54,501 bases of DNA from a virus, in IMG/VR virus record IMGVR_UViG_3300018757_000023, positions 1-54,501 of that record. The stretch is one strand, 5' to 3'. The position numbers and the translations under genes are program-made. Below the pieces are notes generated by a model. That model did no database searches. It had not been told where the DNA came from and saw only the letters and a list, made by a program, of their open reading frames with translations. Below are positions 1 to 7,678 of the stretch, piece by piece; the stretch's first letter is position 1; each line of letters opens with the position of its first letter.

Positions 1-2
1 TC

Positions 3-449
3 GAGGAAGAAGCCACATTATCCTATGAACAGCTCATGGCGCTGCCCAAAGGGAATTCCACCAATGACATTCACTGCGTGACAGGATGGAGCAAGCTGGA
101 CAACGTCTGGGAAGGGATTCCTGTCGAAGAAATCACCAAGCTCGTCCGCATCAAGCCGGAAGCCAAATACGTCATGCTGCACGCGGAGCAGGGCTGGACA
201 GCCAACCTACCGCTTGCAGACTTTCTTGCCCCAGGCAATCTCTTTGCCTACAAGCACAACGGGGAGGATCTGACTCCTGAACACGGTTGGCCGCTTCGTT
301 TTGTGGTGCCGCATCTGTATTTCTGGAAAAGCGCCAAGTGGGTGCGGGGAATTGAGTTTATGGAGAAGGATCGGCAAGGCTTTTGGGAGAAGAATGGGTA
401 TAATATGTACGGTGACCCGTGGAAATCTCAAAGATTCGCTTGGGATTAA
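3..449 (+). CDS. Sulfite oxidase-like molybdopterin oxidoreductase, C-terminal part (phage integration target)
   Basis: The reading frame is open from the window edge, so the 5' end is missing. The segment DIHCVTGWSKLDNVWEGI is typical of the molybdopterin-binding oxidoreductase family that includes B. subtilis YuiH and sulfite oxidase; the Cys is the expected molybdenum ligand. RFVVPHLYFWKSAKWVRGIE also fits the family. These enzymes use Mo-cofactor to oxidise or reduce small sulfur or nitrogen compounds; the substrate here is unknown. The last residues GDPWKSQRFAWD lie in attL, so the very end is probably supplied by the phage, while the host version (GDPWKEQRFAWD) now sits at 52288-52326. 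Confidence 0.85.
   Translation, partial: EEEATLSYEQLMALPKGNSTNDIHCVTGWSKLDNVWEGIPVEEITKLVRIKPEAKYVMLHAEQGWTANLPLADFLAPGNLFAYKHNGEDLTPEHGWPLRFVVPHLYFWKSAKWVRGIEFMEKDRQGFWEKNGYNMYGDPWKSQRFAWD
411..449 (+). other. attL: attL, left prophage attachment site
   Basis: The gene end here matches the end at 52288-52326. Two identical blocks are kept at the same spacing: GACCCGTGGAAA (414-425) and GCTTGGGATTA (438-448). The bases between them differ mostly at synonymous positions. The serine integrase stop codon lies beside it, as expected for attL. The exact crossover dinucleotide cannot be fixed by eye; either identical block could contain it. Confidence 0.85.
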
Positions 450-1936
450 CTAAGAAGCTTAAAGTCTGTAACCACAACTTCAGCAAATCTGCCGGGTCCG
501 CCTTTGGTGTACTCGGCAGTACAATTTATAGTGATCGATTCAAAAATTTCTCTTAAAAAGATTTTTTTAGCTTTTTCATCATCGGTGTTTTCCCAGACTT
601 CTCGCACTTTTGATAATTGATTAACGATCTCTTCCTTTGTCAAACGAGTTTCCGTATGCTCGGGTATAGATCGAATTTCTTCTAATAGTTCAGTCTCTCG
701 TTGGTTATCCTCACTTGTGCGTTCCTTTAACTCTTCTAAAGTAATAGCATCATCTGCATAGGCCAGCTGCCATTTCTTTTTTCTGCGTTTGATTTGTTCG
801 AGTTCCTTTTTTAACGATTCGAGGTAATCTTGCCTTTCCGAAACTGCACTATCTATAGAAATTTTTATTAACTTTCTCAACTGCTCTGAGTCATAGGCTA
901 GTGATGACAGGAAGGCTTCCTGCACTTTTACATCATTTACAGTAGGCATGTTACAAGTCCCGTATTGCGCACGCCCAGTGCATCTATAGTATCTATGCCT
1001 GCCGTTAGATTTTTTAGCAGAAAATCCAGTCATAGCATAACCGCACCTTGCACATCGTAGAATGCCAGAAAAAGCATAATCGGAGGAAACGGTTTTTCCA
1101 CCTTTAGAACGCAATGATATTTCATTAAATACTCGTTGAAAAAGTACTTCATCGATAATTGGCTCATGGTCGGATTCGCTTATAACTGCTTGTCCCGTTG
1201 GTTTACCACTTGCTTTACGATAGTTCCAACGAAGTTTTCCGCAGTATGCGGGATTCGTTAGAACGTAACGAACAGCGGAATAGTTCCAAATTTTGTCGTC
1301 AGGCTTGTTTGGGTCTCGGTTAAGCGAAACTGCTATTTCTCTAAAACCAGCTAACTTGTTAGTATACATATCGAAAATTTTCTTCACTATTTCGGCTTGT
1401 TCTGGATTTATTACAAGTTTGCCGTTTTCCAAATCGTACCCGTAAGGAGCTTTCGCACCGTTCCTTAGTCCTTTCTGGTGGCGCTCCATCATTACAAAAT
1501 GAACCCTTTCCGATATTTGCTCTCGTTCGAACTGACCCAAGAGAACGTTTAACCCGACATTAAAGCGGTCAAACGCAGTTGTCTCTTTTAAGTTTTCGCC
1601 TATTGCGCTTCTCAGTTCGACACTATGTTTTTTCAAAATGTCTTGAAGAACATGCCAGTCCCTCCCGTCACGAGTCCAACGGTCCAACTTCCAAAAGGCG
1701 ATAAAATCCGGGCGGATAGTTTCGATATCTTTGATAAGCCGCTGCAAATCAGGTCTTCTCATGTTTTTAGCGGAGTAACCCTCATCAACATAAACTCCGA
1801 CTAAGTTAGCTCCCCATTCAGCAAACTTGCGATCAAGTAAGCTTTTTTGAGCTGTAATAGAGTAACCCTCAATTGCTTGTTCTTCGTCGGATACCCTGAT
1901 ATATTGGATACCTCGCACTCTCAAACGCCTCCTCAA
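446..1936 (-). CDS. int: Large serine recombinase (phage integrase)
   Basis: This 496-residue protein has the three-part layout of large serine integrases. The N-terminal resolvase domain begins YIRVSDEEQ with nucleophile Ser16 and continues with YVDEGYSAKNMRRPDLQRL. A recombinase DNA-binding domain follows (YGYDLENG, Y..A..Y..NP.YCGKLRWN). Next comes a zinc ribbon with LRCARCGYAMTG and YYRCTGRAQYGTC, then a long charged coiled coil. Such enzymes recombine attP with attB without a host factor and need a separate directionality factor to excise. The start overlaps the ImmA-like gene by four bases, so both are transcribed leftward with the repressor. Its 3' end abuts attL. Confidence 0.95.
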   Translation of the reverse strand: MRRRLRVRGIQYIRVSDEEQAIEGYSITAQKSLLDRKFAEWGANLVGVYVDEGYSAKNMRRPDLQRLIKDIETIRPDFIAFWKLDRWTRDGRDWHVLQDILKKHSVELRSAIGENLKETTAFDRFNVGLNVLLGQFEREQISERVHFVMMERHQKGLRNGAKAPYGYDLENGKLVINPEQAEIVKKIFDMYTNKLAGFREIAVSLNRDPNKPDDKIWNYSAVRYVLTNPAYCGKLRWNYRKASGKPTGQAVISESDHEPIIDEVLFQRVFNEISLRSKGGKTVSSDYAFSGILRCARCGYAMTGFSAKKSNGRHRYYRCTGRAQYGTCNMPTVNDVKVQEAFLSSLAYDSEQLRKLIKISIDSAVSERQDYLESLKKELEQIKRRKKKWQLAYADDAITLEELKERTSEDNQRETELLEEIRSIPEHTETRLTKEEIVNQLSKVREVWENTDDEKAKKIFLREIFESITINCTAEYTKGGPGRFAEVVVTDFKLLS

Positions 1937-2340
1937 TAAAATATGTGCATTTCTTCTGGGATGCCATTTCGTCTTAAAAGTTCTGAAATTGATTCCCCTT
2001 CATCTAATGTGTCTCCAGCAGTCAAAAGTCTAACAGCAAACTTATTTGCTTGTCGTTCGTATTTACCGGGATTCCGAAAAGAATGCTCGTCCAACCAAAA
2101 GCGACTGAATCCTGGATGAAGCCGATCGTGCCCCAACTCGTGCGCGCAAATAAATCGTTGCCAGTTTTCATCGAGATCTTCATGGATTACAATATACCGC
2201 CTTCTTAACTTTCTCATATAAAATCCACGAGTACTATTTCCTAAATCATGAAACCAGATATTAATGTTCAATCTTTTAGCAAGTTCAAAAGGACAATGGG
2301 TTTTATGTTTGCGGATGAGTGTTCGGATAAGCTTGTCCAT
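1933..2340 (-). CDS. ImmA/IrrE-family metallopeptidase
   Basis: The 135-residue protein contains the zinc protease motif HELGH (His67, Glu68, His71) within FICAHELGHDRLHPG, the hallmark of the ImmA/IrrE (DUF955) family. In ICEBs1 and many phages, ImmA cleaves the partner CI-like repressor after DNA damage and triggers induction. It lies directly downstream of the repressor and upstream of the integrase on the same strand, which supports that role. Cleavage of this particular repressor is inferred from the pairing. Confidence 0.9.
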   Translation of the reverse strand: MDKLIRTLIRKHKTHCPFELAKRLNINIWFHDLGNSTRGFYMRKLRRRYIVIHEDLDENWQRFICAHELGHDRLHPGFSRFWLDEHSFRNPGKYERQANKFAVRLLTAGDTLDEGESISELLRRNGIPEEMHIFY

Positions 2341-2354
2341 TCCATCCCCCTGTA

Positions 2355-2789
2355 TTAATCTCCGACAGGTTTCCTCTTGTTTTTCTTTTTTGCATCCCAG
2401 AAGATCGCTTCCATGACTTTTAAAACTTTCTCTTTGTCTTCATCATCTAAAGGGACTCCATCAAACATAATAGGAGAATCTTCTAATAACATTTTCTTGA
2501 AATCTCGAATATCTTTAGGAGAAGCCCATTTAGGAATTGACGTATCTGTTGGATTAGAATTTTCCTCGGATTTAAAAGGTGTATCAGTATGTCCGAGTAA
2601 ATAATCTGTTGTTACATTGAGTATTGAAGCTATTTGCGACAATTTTTCGCTTGGAGGAACACTTTTATTTCTTTCATAACTAGAAAAATTTGCTTCTGTC
2701 ATGTTCAACTTAGCTGCCATTTGACTTTGTGTGTAGCCTCGTTTGCGCCGGTATTCCTTAATTCTTGCGCCAAGAGTCATTTTAGTCAC
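2355..2789 (-). CDS. CI-like XRE-family lysogeny repressor
   Basis: Residues about 6-62 form a typical XRE helix-turn-helix (GARIKEYRRKRGYTQSQMAAKL, then a recognition helix and DYLLGHTDTP). The 144-residue length and acidic C-terminal tail match ICEBs1-ImmR-type repressors rather than lambda CI, which fits control by the downstream metallopeptidase instead of RecA self-cleavage. It is transcribed divergently from the Cro-like gene, and two AAATT-rich palindromes lie in the shared promoter region, so it probably represses both directions. Confidence 0.9.
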   Translation of the reverse strand: MTKMTLGARIKEYRRKRGYTQSQMAAKLNMTEANFSSYERNKSVPPSEKLSQIASILNVTTDYLLGHTDTPFKSEENSNPTDTSIPKWASPKDIRDFKKMLLEDSPIMFDGVPLDDEDKEKVLKVMEAIFWDAKKKNKRKPVGD

Positions 2790-2791
2790 TC

Positions 2792-2866
2792 CACAAATTA
2801 AAATTTAGTAAAAGGGTATTGCTCAAATTAAATTTGAGTGTTATATTGGGTATACGATAATAGGGA
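2792..2866. promoter_or_regulatory. Divergent lysogeny/lytic promoter region with repressor operators
   Basis: A perfect 17-base palindrome CTCAAATTAAATTTGAG spans 2822-2838, and a related site CACAAATTAAAATTTAG spans 2792-2808. The rightward promoter reads TTGCTC (2819-2824), a 17-base spacer and TATATT, so the palindrome fills the spacer. A leftward -35 (TTGAGC on the minus strand) uses the same palindrome. This is the classic layout of a repressor/Cro switch. Binding is inferred from symmetry and position. Confidence 0.8.
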
Positions 2867-2880
2867 GGTGAAAAATAGAT

Positions 2881-3117
2881 ATGACAAAGACAATAGCTAA
2901 TCCTCGCATTCGATTCAAAGAACTACGCGAAGCAAAGGGGACTCAGCGCTTTGTTGCAGATGAACTGGGTATTACTGAAACCCATTTGCGTGAATTGGAA
3001 AACGGAAGATCAGTACCTGGGACTAGGCTATTGAAACGTATTGAGCACTACTTTGGAGTTCCAGATGAGGTGATTTTTCCAGACCTCCATAAGCCAGAAT
3101 TTTATTTACGCGGTTAA
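2881..3117 (+). CDS. Cro-like XRE-family regulator
   Basis: This 78-residue protein consists almost only of a helix-turn-helix (RIRFKELREAKGTQRFVADELGI, then THLRELENGRSVP). It starts 91 bases from the divergent repressor, behind AGGGAGGTG. It is the first rightward gene, so a Cro-type role in the switch is the simplest reading. The protein is more diverged from canonical XRE sequences than the repressor. Confidence 0.8.
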   Translation: MTKTIANPRIRFKELREAKGTQRFVADELGITETHLRELENGRSVPGTRLLKRIEHYFGVPDEVIFPDLHKPEFYLRG

Positions 3118-3165
3118 CTCAAATTTAGTTTTACCTCCGAAATGAATTATATACCTAAATTTGAG
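3118..3165. promoter_or_regulatory. Inverted operator-like half-sites
   Basis: CTCAAATTTAG (3118-3128) and its exact reverse complement CTAAATTTGAG (3155-3165) flank 26 bases. Each resembles a half of the operator palindrome at 2822-2838. They may be extra repressor or Cro sites, allowing looping with the upstream operators. They could also form an 11-bp RNA stem after the Cro-like gene. Confidence 0.6.
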
Positions 3166-3250
3166 TTTCCGCAAGAGAAATTTGTGGTGCTTATTTAAGT
3201 ATGCCCTTTTATCAAATTTACTTTGGGTAGACGAGAAAGGAGAAGGTGTA

Positions 3251-3376
3251 TTGGAACAAGTTCAAATTGTGATCCCGCCAGAAAAATTAGCTGCTGCTTT
3301 GTCGAAGGCTTTCACAAAACCGTTACTCGCAAGACTTGAAAAAGAAAGTACTTCCAAGTTGGCAAGCGGCTCTTAA
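3251..3376 (+). CDS. Small hypothetical protein
   Basis: The TTG start is chosen because AAAGGAGAAGG lies at the right distance before it; the frame could open upstream at 3161 but has no ribosome site there. The 41-residue product (MEQVQIVIPPEKLAAALSKA...) is amphipathic and alpha-helical. It precedes the Rha-type gene and is not recognised as a known family. Confidence 0.5.
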   Translation: MEQVQIVIPPEKLAAALSKAFTKPLLARLEKESTSKLASGS

Positions 3377-3414
3377 GAGTCGCCACGATGGACAAGCAGA
3401 AAGGGGATGGGAAA

Positions 3415-4125
3415 GTGGATCAACTGCAAATCATTCAACAAAACGGTCAACTTTTCGTGGATAGCCGAGAAGTCGCAGAAATGCTCAACGTAAGACACGC
3501 TGATTTGTTGGGAAAAATCGACGGGTACATCAATCATTTAACCAACGGAAATTTCCGTTCGTCAGATTTTTTCATCGAAAGTGACTACCAGGACAATAAA
3601 GGCGAAATGAGACGTTGTTATCTCCTCACTCGCAAAGGCTGCGACATGGTAGCAAATAAGCTAACTGGTGAAAAAGGAGTCCTTTTCACCGCTGCATATG
3701 TGACCAAGTTTGAAGAAATGGAGCGCCAAACAGTCAATCCATACATCGGACTCAGCAGAGAACTGCAGGCCATCTTCGCAATCGATAAGAAAACGCAAGA
3801 AATCGAAACTCGCGTCGAAAATCTCGAACACAACATGACAGTAGATTACGGTCAGCAGTTAGCGCTCCAAAGAGCTGCAAAAGCACAAATCCTTCAGATC
3901 GTCGGTGGCAAAGAGTCTCCATCATATCGAAACAAACCTTTGCGGGACAAGCTGTTTAGTTCCATCTGGAGCGACTACAAGGATTACTTCAATGTTGGAT
4001 CATACAAAGACACTCCGGTCAAAGATTGTGAAAAGGCAAAGGACTACCTCAAGAAATGGTCACCACAAGGCAAGCTGTTACGTGAGGTAGAGGAAGCGAA
4101 CAGGCAACTTACATTTGTTAGTTGA
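3415..4125 (+). CDS. Rha-family / ORF6C-domain phage antirepressor
   Basis: The N-terminal half has the Rha/phage regulatory protein pattern (VDSREVAEMLNVRHADLLGKI, then SDFFIESDYQDNKGEMRRCYLLTRKGCDMVANK and KFEEME). The C-terminal half resembles the ORF6C domain (KAQILQIVGG, then SIWSDYKDYFNVGSYKDTPVKD). Such proteins act as antirepressors or growth regulators in temperate phages. The GTG start at 3415 follows AAAGGGGATGG; an ATG nine codons earlier has a poorer site. It is the second regulatory gene of the rightward operon. Confidence 0.85.
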   Translation: MDQLQIIQQNGQLFVDSREVAEMLNVRHADLLGKIDGYINHLTNGNFRSSDFFIESDYQDNKGEMRRCYLLTRKGCDMVANKLTGEKGVLFTAAYVTKFEEMERQTVNPYIGLSRELQAIFAIDKKTQEIETRVENLEHNMTVDYGQQLALQRAAKAQILQIVGGKESPSYRNKPLRDKLFSSIWSDYKDYFNVGSYKDTPVKDCEKAKDYLKKWSPQGKLLREVEEANRQLTFVS

Positions 4126-4141
4126 AAGGGGCGGTAAGACA

Positions 4142-4375
4142 TTGCGTCGTCTCAAACAATCGATTGAAGTGATCACTTTGTTGGCGCTTATCGTGACCAC
4201 GATACTAAACTGGTCTACTTTTCAAAAAAGAAAAGAGCTCAATCAACAGTATGAATTGGTGATTGAGCAGCAGAAAAAAACAAATCAAGAAATAGATCTG
4301 ATTGTCAGGGAATCCCGGGATCTCCTTGGTCGCCTTCGTGATCGTCTGACCAATCAGGGAAGTGAGAACCAATAA
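4142..4375 (+). CDS. Small membrane protein with coiled coil
   Basis: From a TTG start behind GGGGCGG, the 77-residue product has one N-terminal membrane span (VITLLALIVTTILNW) followed by a charged helix rich in Gln, Lys and Glu that should form a coiled coil in the cytoplasm. It is not recognised. Its 3' end overlaps the end of the opposite-strand gene 4305-4991 by 71 bases, so the two transcripts are complementary at their tails. Confidence 0.55.
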   Translation: MRRLKQSIEVITLLALIVTTILNWSTFQKRKELNQQYELVIEQQKKTNQEIDLIVRESRDLLGRLRDRLTNQGSENQ

Positions 4376-4991
4376 AGGAAAAAATATTATCGAGTGTTTC
4401 ATATACCTCTTCTATTGCTTCTGCAGTTTTTTCCTTGACGTTGTTAGCGATGGTTCCTTCCTGAGAACTATTCGAATCAAACCAAGCTAAAAGAGCGATC
4501 AAAATTCCGGCAAGGGTAATTAAATCCTTCCAGGTAAAGCGATTCGACTCAGGTTGAATGTGAATGTGAATTTCCTGATTAATCACTGGATACTCAGTCA
4601 CCAATTCTTCTATTTGTTCAATCTCAGCATCGAAATACTCAGACTCAGTAACTTTTTCAATAACTGGATTCCAGCGGTCAATCACTTCAGCGGTTATTGC
4701 ACTACGCACTACTTCTTCTAAACGAAGCTGGTGTTCCAGCATCAATTTCATAGCAGGTGCAATGCTTTCGCGATTTGAATCAATGATGCTTTGCATTTTT
4801 CGAACCGTCTCATTTAGCTGAACTAACGGACCAGATTCGATAGCTGAATAAACCTGTAGCAAAGGCAAGAAAGAACGTTTGATCATTTCCTCATGTCGGA
4901 TAACTTGCTCAACAGGAAAGCTTATATTTCTCATCACTTTTTGAAATTGCTCTAACTGCCGACGCACAGGTTCAAATGGATCATCAATCAT
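4305..4991 (-). CDS. Leftward membrane-anchored coiled-coil protein (moron)
   Basis: The start at 4991 is set by GAGGAGGT seven bases upstream on the minus strand. The 228-residue product has a long helical N-terminal part, a short HIHIQ-containing linker, one membrane span (DLITLAGILIALLAWF) and an acidic tail ending in EGDQGDPGIP. No family is recognised. It stands alone on the opposite strand from the surrounding lytic genes, with a plausible promoter of its own (TTGTTG, 18 bases, TATGAG). Expression from the lysogen is therefore likely. A role in superinfection exclusion or host interaction is only a guess. Confidence 0.7.
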   Translation of the reverse strand: MIDDPFEPVRRQLEQFQKVMRNISFPVEQVIRHEEMIKRSFLPLLQVYSAIESGPLVQLNETVRKMQSIIDSNRESIAPAMKLMLEHQLRLEEVVRSAITAEVIDRWNPVIEKVTESEYFDAEIEQIEELVTEYPVINQEIHIHIQPESNRFTWKDLITLAGILIALLAWFDSNSSQEGTIANNVKEKTAEAIEEVYETLDNIFSFIGSHFPDWSDDHEGDQGDPGIP

Positions 4992-5083
4992 GGAATACCT
5001 CCTCTCATATGAAATGGTAAGTCTGGACAACAAACCATTTCGACATGCAGGAGGATAGTCCTACCAAAAGAGAGAGGGTAACA

Positions 5084-5158
5084 ATGAAGGAGTACAGCAA
5101 ACGTTTGGATGGCCTGGAACAATTTCTAAAGGAACAAAAATCAAAAGTAAGGGAGTAG
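5084..5158 (+). CDS. Very short hypothetical peptide
   Basis: A 24-codon frame (MKEYSKRLDGLEQFLKEQK...) follows AGAGAGGG with correct spacing and ends four bases before the next gene. It is strongly charged and would form a single helix. It could be a real small protein or a leader peptide for the HTH gene. Confidence 0.4.
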   Translation: MKEYSKRLDGLEQFLKEQKSKVRE

Positions 5159-5162
5159 AGAC

Positions 5163-5402
5163 ATGAAACAAACAGCAGTGGAACCGATCAGTCGGGAAGA
5201 CTTCGCGGAGTTTGTAAGGAACATGCGGAAGGCTGCACGGATCACACAGAAGCGATTGGGTGAGTTGCTTGGTACAGATCAACCAGCAATTAATAGATGG
5301 GAACACGGCGCTTATATGCCGCGCGAGGCAGACGTAGTAATCAAACGCATTCGCGAAGTTGTCAGAAGGGAAATTCAACTAAGGAGGATGTTGGAGACAT
5401 GA
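5163..5402 (+). CDS. XRE-family transcriptional regulator
   Basis: Residues about 13-65 form a helix-turn-helix (FVRNMRKAARITQKRLGELL, GTDQPAINRWEHGAYMPR). The 79-residue protein ends within an ATGA overlap with the sigma-factor gene, so the two are translationally coupled. It probably controls early genes; the site it binds is not evident. Confidence 0.8.
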   Translation: MKQTAVEPISREDFAEFVRNMRKAARITQKRLGELLGTDQPAINRWEHGAYMPREADVVIKRIREVVRREIQLRRMLET

Positions 5403-5887
5403 TCGATGTAACGGAACACTTGGGGCTTGTTTGGAAAATCATTAACAAATACAACTATACTCCGCCACTTGGAATGGATGAAGATGATCTTTTCCAGACC
5501 GGATGCATTGGATTGATGACAGCGGCTAGGAAATTTAACGCAGAGTTAGGATACACATTTTCGACATACGCAGCTACTTGGATCAGAGCCGAACTTCAAC
5601 GAATGTATGACTATCACGGCAGGCAAAAGCGTCGTAAAGTTCCCATGAGCCTGGATAAACTTCTGGATAATAGCAAGTCGAGCTTAGCAGAAATTATTCC
5701 GGATACCGTTTCGATAGAAAGTGAAGTGATAGCTAGTAATTTAAAAAAGGCTTACAGCGAAAGGGAGCCGATAATCACAAGGATGCTTCTTCGGGGATAT
5801 ACGCAAAAAGAGATCGGTAAGGAGTTAGGTATATCTCATCAGCGTGTATCAATAAGAATTCAAAATTTGAGGAAGATGGTTGTATGA
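5399..5887 (+). CDS. Phage-encoded sigma-70-family factor
   Basis: The 162-residue protein has sigma region 2 (DLFQTGCIGLMTAARKFN, FSTYAATWIRAELQRMY) and a region 4 helix-turn-helix (MLLRGYTQKEIGKELGISH, QRVSIRIQNLRK). Region 3 is essentially absent, as in short alternative sigma factors. It likely redirects host RNA polymerase to phage promoters, though no cognate promoter set is obvious by eye. It overlaps both neighbours by four bases in a tight operon. Confidence 0.85.
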   Translation: MIDVTEHLGLVWKIINKYNYTPPLGMDEDDLFQTGCIGLMTAARKFNAELGYTFSTYAATWIRAELQRMYDYHGRQKRRKVPMSLDKLLDNSKSSLAEIIPDTVSIESEVIASNLKKAYSEREPIITRMLLRGYTQKEIGKELGISHQRVSIRIQNLRKMVV

Positions 5888-6105
5888 TCCATACACTTCG
5901 ACGGAGACTGCTGTTTTACCAAAGAGAAATGGCTGATGCCAAGAGCAAAGGTGATGACGTTGCTCACGATTTTTACCGTAATCTCACGCGAGAGTTGTCA
6001 GAGACGATCCAAGAAAAAGAAAAAACAGTCTGCTCGCAACAGACTGTACAAACTCAATATACCCGTCCTCAGTTTAATGGACAATTGATCGGAGGTCAAG
6101 TATGA
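5884..6105 (+). CDS. Hypothetical early protein
   Basis: The 73-residue product begins with a basic helix (MIHTLRRRLLFYQREMADAK) followed by a Gln/Thr-rich tail. It overlaps the sigma-factor gene by four bases and the next gene by four bases, so it is part of a coupled operon. It is not recognised. Confidence 0.65.
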   Translation: MIHTLRRRLLFYQREMADAKSKGDDVAHDFYRNLTRELSETIQEKEKTVCSQQTVQTQYTRPQFNGQLIGGQV

Positions 6106-6356
6106 AGCCGATTAAACATCAGATTGATGAGCTTTTGAGAGAGATAGACGACCTTATTGGGATGAAGCTAGAAGCCGAATCCGAGTGGAAGCACCATTCG
6201 GACGAGTCTATCAGGCACAGGAACAGAGCCGAAGAAGCTGAACAGCGAATGAATGATCTCCAAGACAATATCGAATACAGACTAGCAAAAATCACGGATC
6301 TGGAGGAACAAGAAAATGGACAGATTCCAGGAGCCGACGCAGCAGAAAGTGCTTGA
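6102..6356 (+). CDS. Coiled-coil hypothetical protein
   Basis: This 84-residue, highly charged protein is predicted by eye to be nearly all coiled coil (heptad-like Leu/Ile with Glu/Lys/Arg). GGAGGTC precedes its ATG. Its last 41 bases overlap the next small gene in another frame. It is not recognised. Confidence 0.6.
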   Translation: MKPIKHQIDELLREIDDLIGMKLEAESEWKHHSDESIRHRNRAEEAEQRMNDLQDNIEYRLAKITDLEEQENGQIPGADAAESA

Positions 6357-6489
6357 TTATTGCGAAGAGTGCGGTGCAGAGATATACGAGGGTCAGCTTG
6401 CGACCACATTGGAAAGTGATTTGTTTTGCAATGACCGGTGCTTATTTAACTATTTGGGAGCCGTGACGATCACGGCTGGGGAGGGATAA
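6316..6489 (+). CDS. Small zinc-finger-like protein
   Basis: This 57-residue frame starts behind GGAGGAACAAG and carries CEECGAEI followed by FCNDRCLF, a four-cysteine pattern that suggests a zinc ribbon. It overlaps the end of the coiled-coil gene and ends three bases before the YyaC gene. It may bind nucleic acid or a protein partner. Confidence 0.6.
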   Translation: MDRFQEPTQQKVLDYCEECGAEIYEGQLATTLESDLFCNDRCLFNYLGAVTITAGEG

Positions 6490-6492
6490 GAA

Positions 6493-7017
6493 GTGAATTT
6501 ATCTTTAACCGAAAAGTTAAGGTCAGTAAAGCCCAGGGGCAAAAAAGTTTTGTTTGTATGCGTTGGAACTGATCGTTCAACCGGAGACGCACTCGGTCCG
6601 ATAGTTGGCACAAAATTAAAAGCCAAGGGATATGACGTCTTGGGAACAATCGATGATCCGGTACATGCCCAAAACATTTCCGAAACGATCGAATACATCG
6701 AAAAGACATACAAAGATTACTTTGTGATCGCGATCGATGCATCCCTTGGAAAATTCAACGATGTTGGAAAGATAAAAATCAAAAAAGAGGCCTTGAAACC
6801 GGGTGCAGGAGTGGGTAAAAAACTGCCTGAGATTGGCGATGTAACAATAGCCGGGATTGTAAATGTAGGTGGATATATGGAGTATTTTGTTCTCCAAAAT
6901 ACGCGACTTTCGTTAGTGATGAGAATGGCTGACGAAATATTTCAAGTAATCCAAAAAGAAATTCGTCCTCCAAGGCGTTCAAAGAGATTGCGTGAAATGT
7001 TTGCATTAGGAAGCTGA
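6493..7017 (+). CDS. YyaC-family spore protein/protease homologue
   Basis: The protein matches the YyaC (DUF1256) family: VLFVCVGTDRSTGDALGPIVGTKL, then DPVHAQNI, AIDASLG and KPGAGVGKKLPEIGD. YyaC is related to the spore protease GPR and acts in endospore formers. At 174 residues it is near the usual length, with a short basic tail. A phage copy among early genes suggests that the phage interacts with sporulation of its host, or trades on the dormant spore. The start is GTG. Confidence 0.85.
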   Translation: MNLSLTEKLRSVKPRGKKVLFVCVGTDRSTGDALGPIVGTKLKAKGYDVLGTIDDPVHAQNISETIEYIEKTYKDYFVIAIDASLGKFNDVGKIKIKKEALKPGAGVGKKLPEIGDVTIAGIVNVGGYMEYFVLQNTRLSLVMRMADEIFQVIQKEIRPPRRSKRLREMFALGS

Positions 7018-7111
7018 GAAGTAGCTTTTTATCGAGCGTGGCGCAGTCATCGGAGCTGTAGCGGTCTGTAGAGGTAGGGGCATGACGTAACTCGATTAGG
7101 GAGGTATTCGC

Positions 7112-7678
7112 ATGAATGCATTGATGAATATGGAGTTGGACGAGCTCCAAGAGATTGCTTTTCAGTTGCCGGAAGCCGAAGTAAAGCAACGTTTTCGCAT
7201 CACAGACTTGGATTCGTTGAACTGGACATTGCGCAAGTTGGCAGCGCTTGAAGCGAAGCGTAAAGAACACGAAGCCCTGGCAAAGAAAGAATATGAGCGA
7301 ATCCAGGCATGGGAAGAGAAGGTCAGTAAAGATATCGAGGACCATAAACAGTTCCTGACTATGCTCATTGAAGACTTCGCAAGATCACAACGGGCCGTAG
7401 ATCCGAAGTGGAAAGCATCTACACCATACGGGAAAGTCGGTTTCCGTAAGCAACAACCAAAGTGGTCGTATGACGAACAGAAGGCCCTAGAATCAATCGA
7501 AGCCTCTGGCCTGGATAAATATGTCCGTGTGAAAAAAGAACTGGATAAGGTGTCTCTAAAAGCTTCTGTGCAGGTATTGGAAGATGGTCGAGTGATTGAT
7601 GTAGATACAGGGTCATTTATCGAAGGCGTAACCGTACTGGAGCAGCCAGAAGCCTTGAAAGTGGAGGTTGCGGAATGA
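7112..7678 (+). CDS. Gam-like host-nuclease inhibitor family protein
   Basis: The central coiled coil (LRKLAALEAKRKEHEALAKKEYERI) and the C-terminal pattern YGKVGFRKQQPKW...KYVRVKKELDK fit the phage Gam/host-nuclease-inhibitor family, which binds double-stranded DNA ends and protects them from RecBCD/AddAB. It sits directly before ERF and SSB, the usual recombination module, and overlaps the ERF start by four bases. It follows a 94-base gap and a GGGAGGT ribosome site. Confidence 0.8.
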   Translation: MNALMNMELDELQEIAFQLPEAEVKQRFRITDLDSLNWTLRKLAALEAKRKEHEALAKKEYERIQAWEEKVSKDIEDHKQFLTMLIEDFARSQRAVDPKWKASTPYGKVGFRKQQPKWSYDEQKALESIEASGLDKYVRVKKELDKVSLKASVQVLEDGRVIDVDTGSFIEGVTVLEQPEALKVEVAE

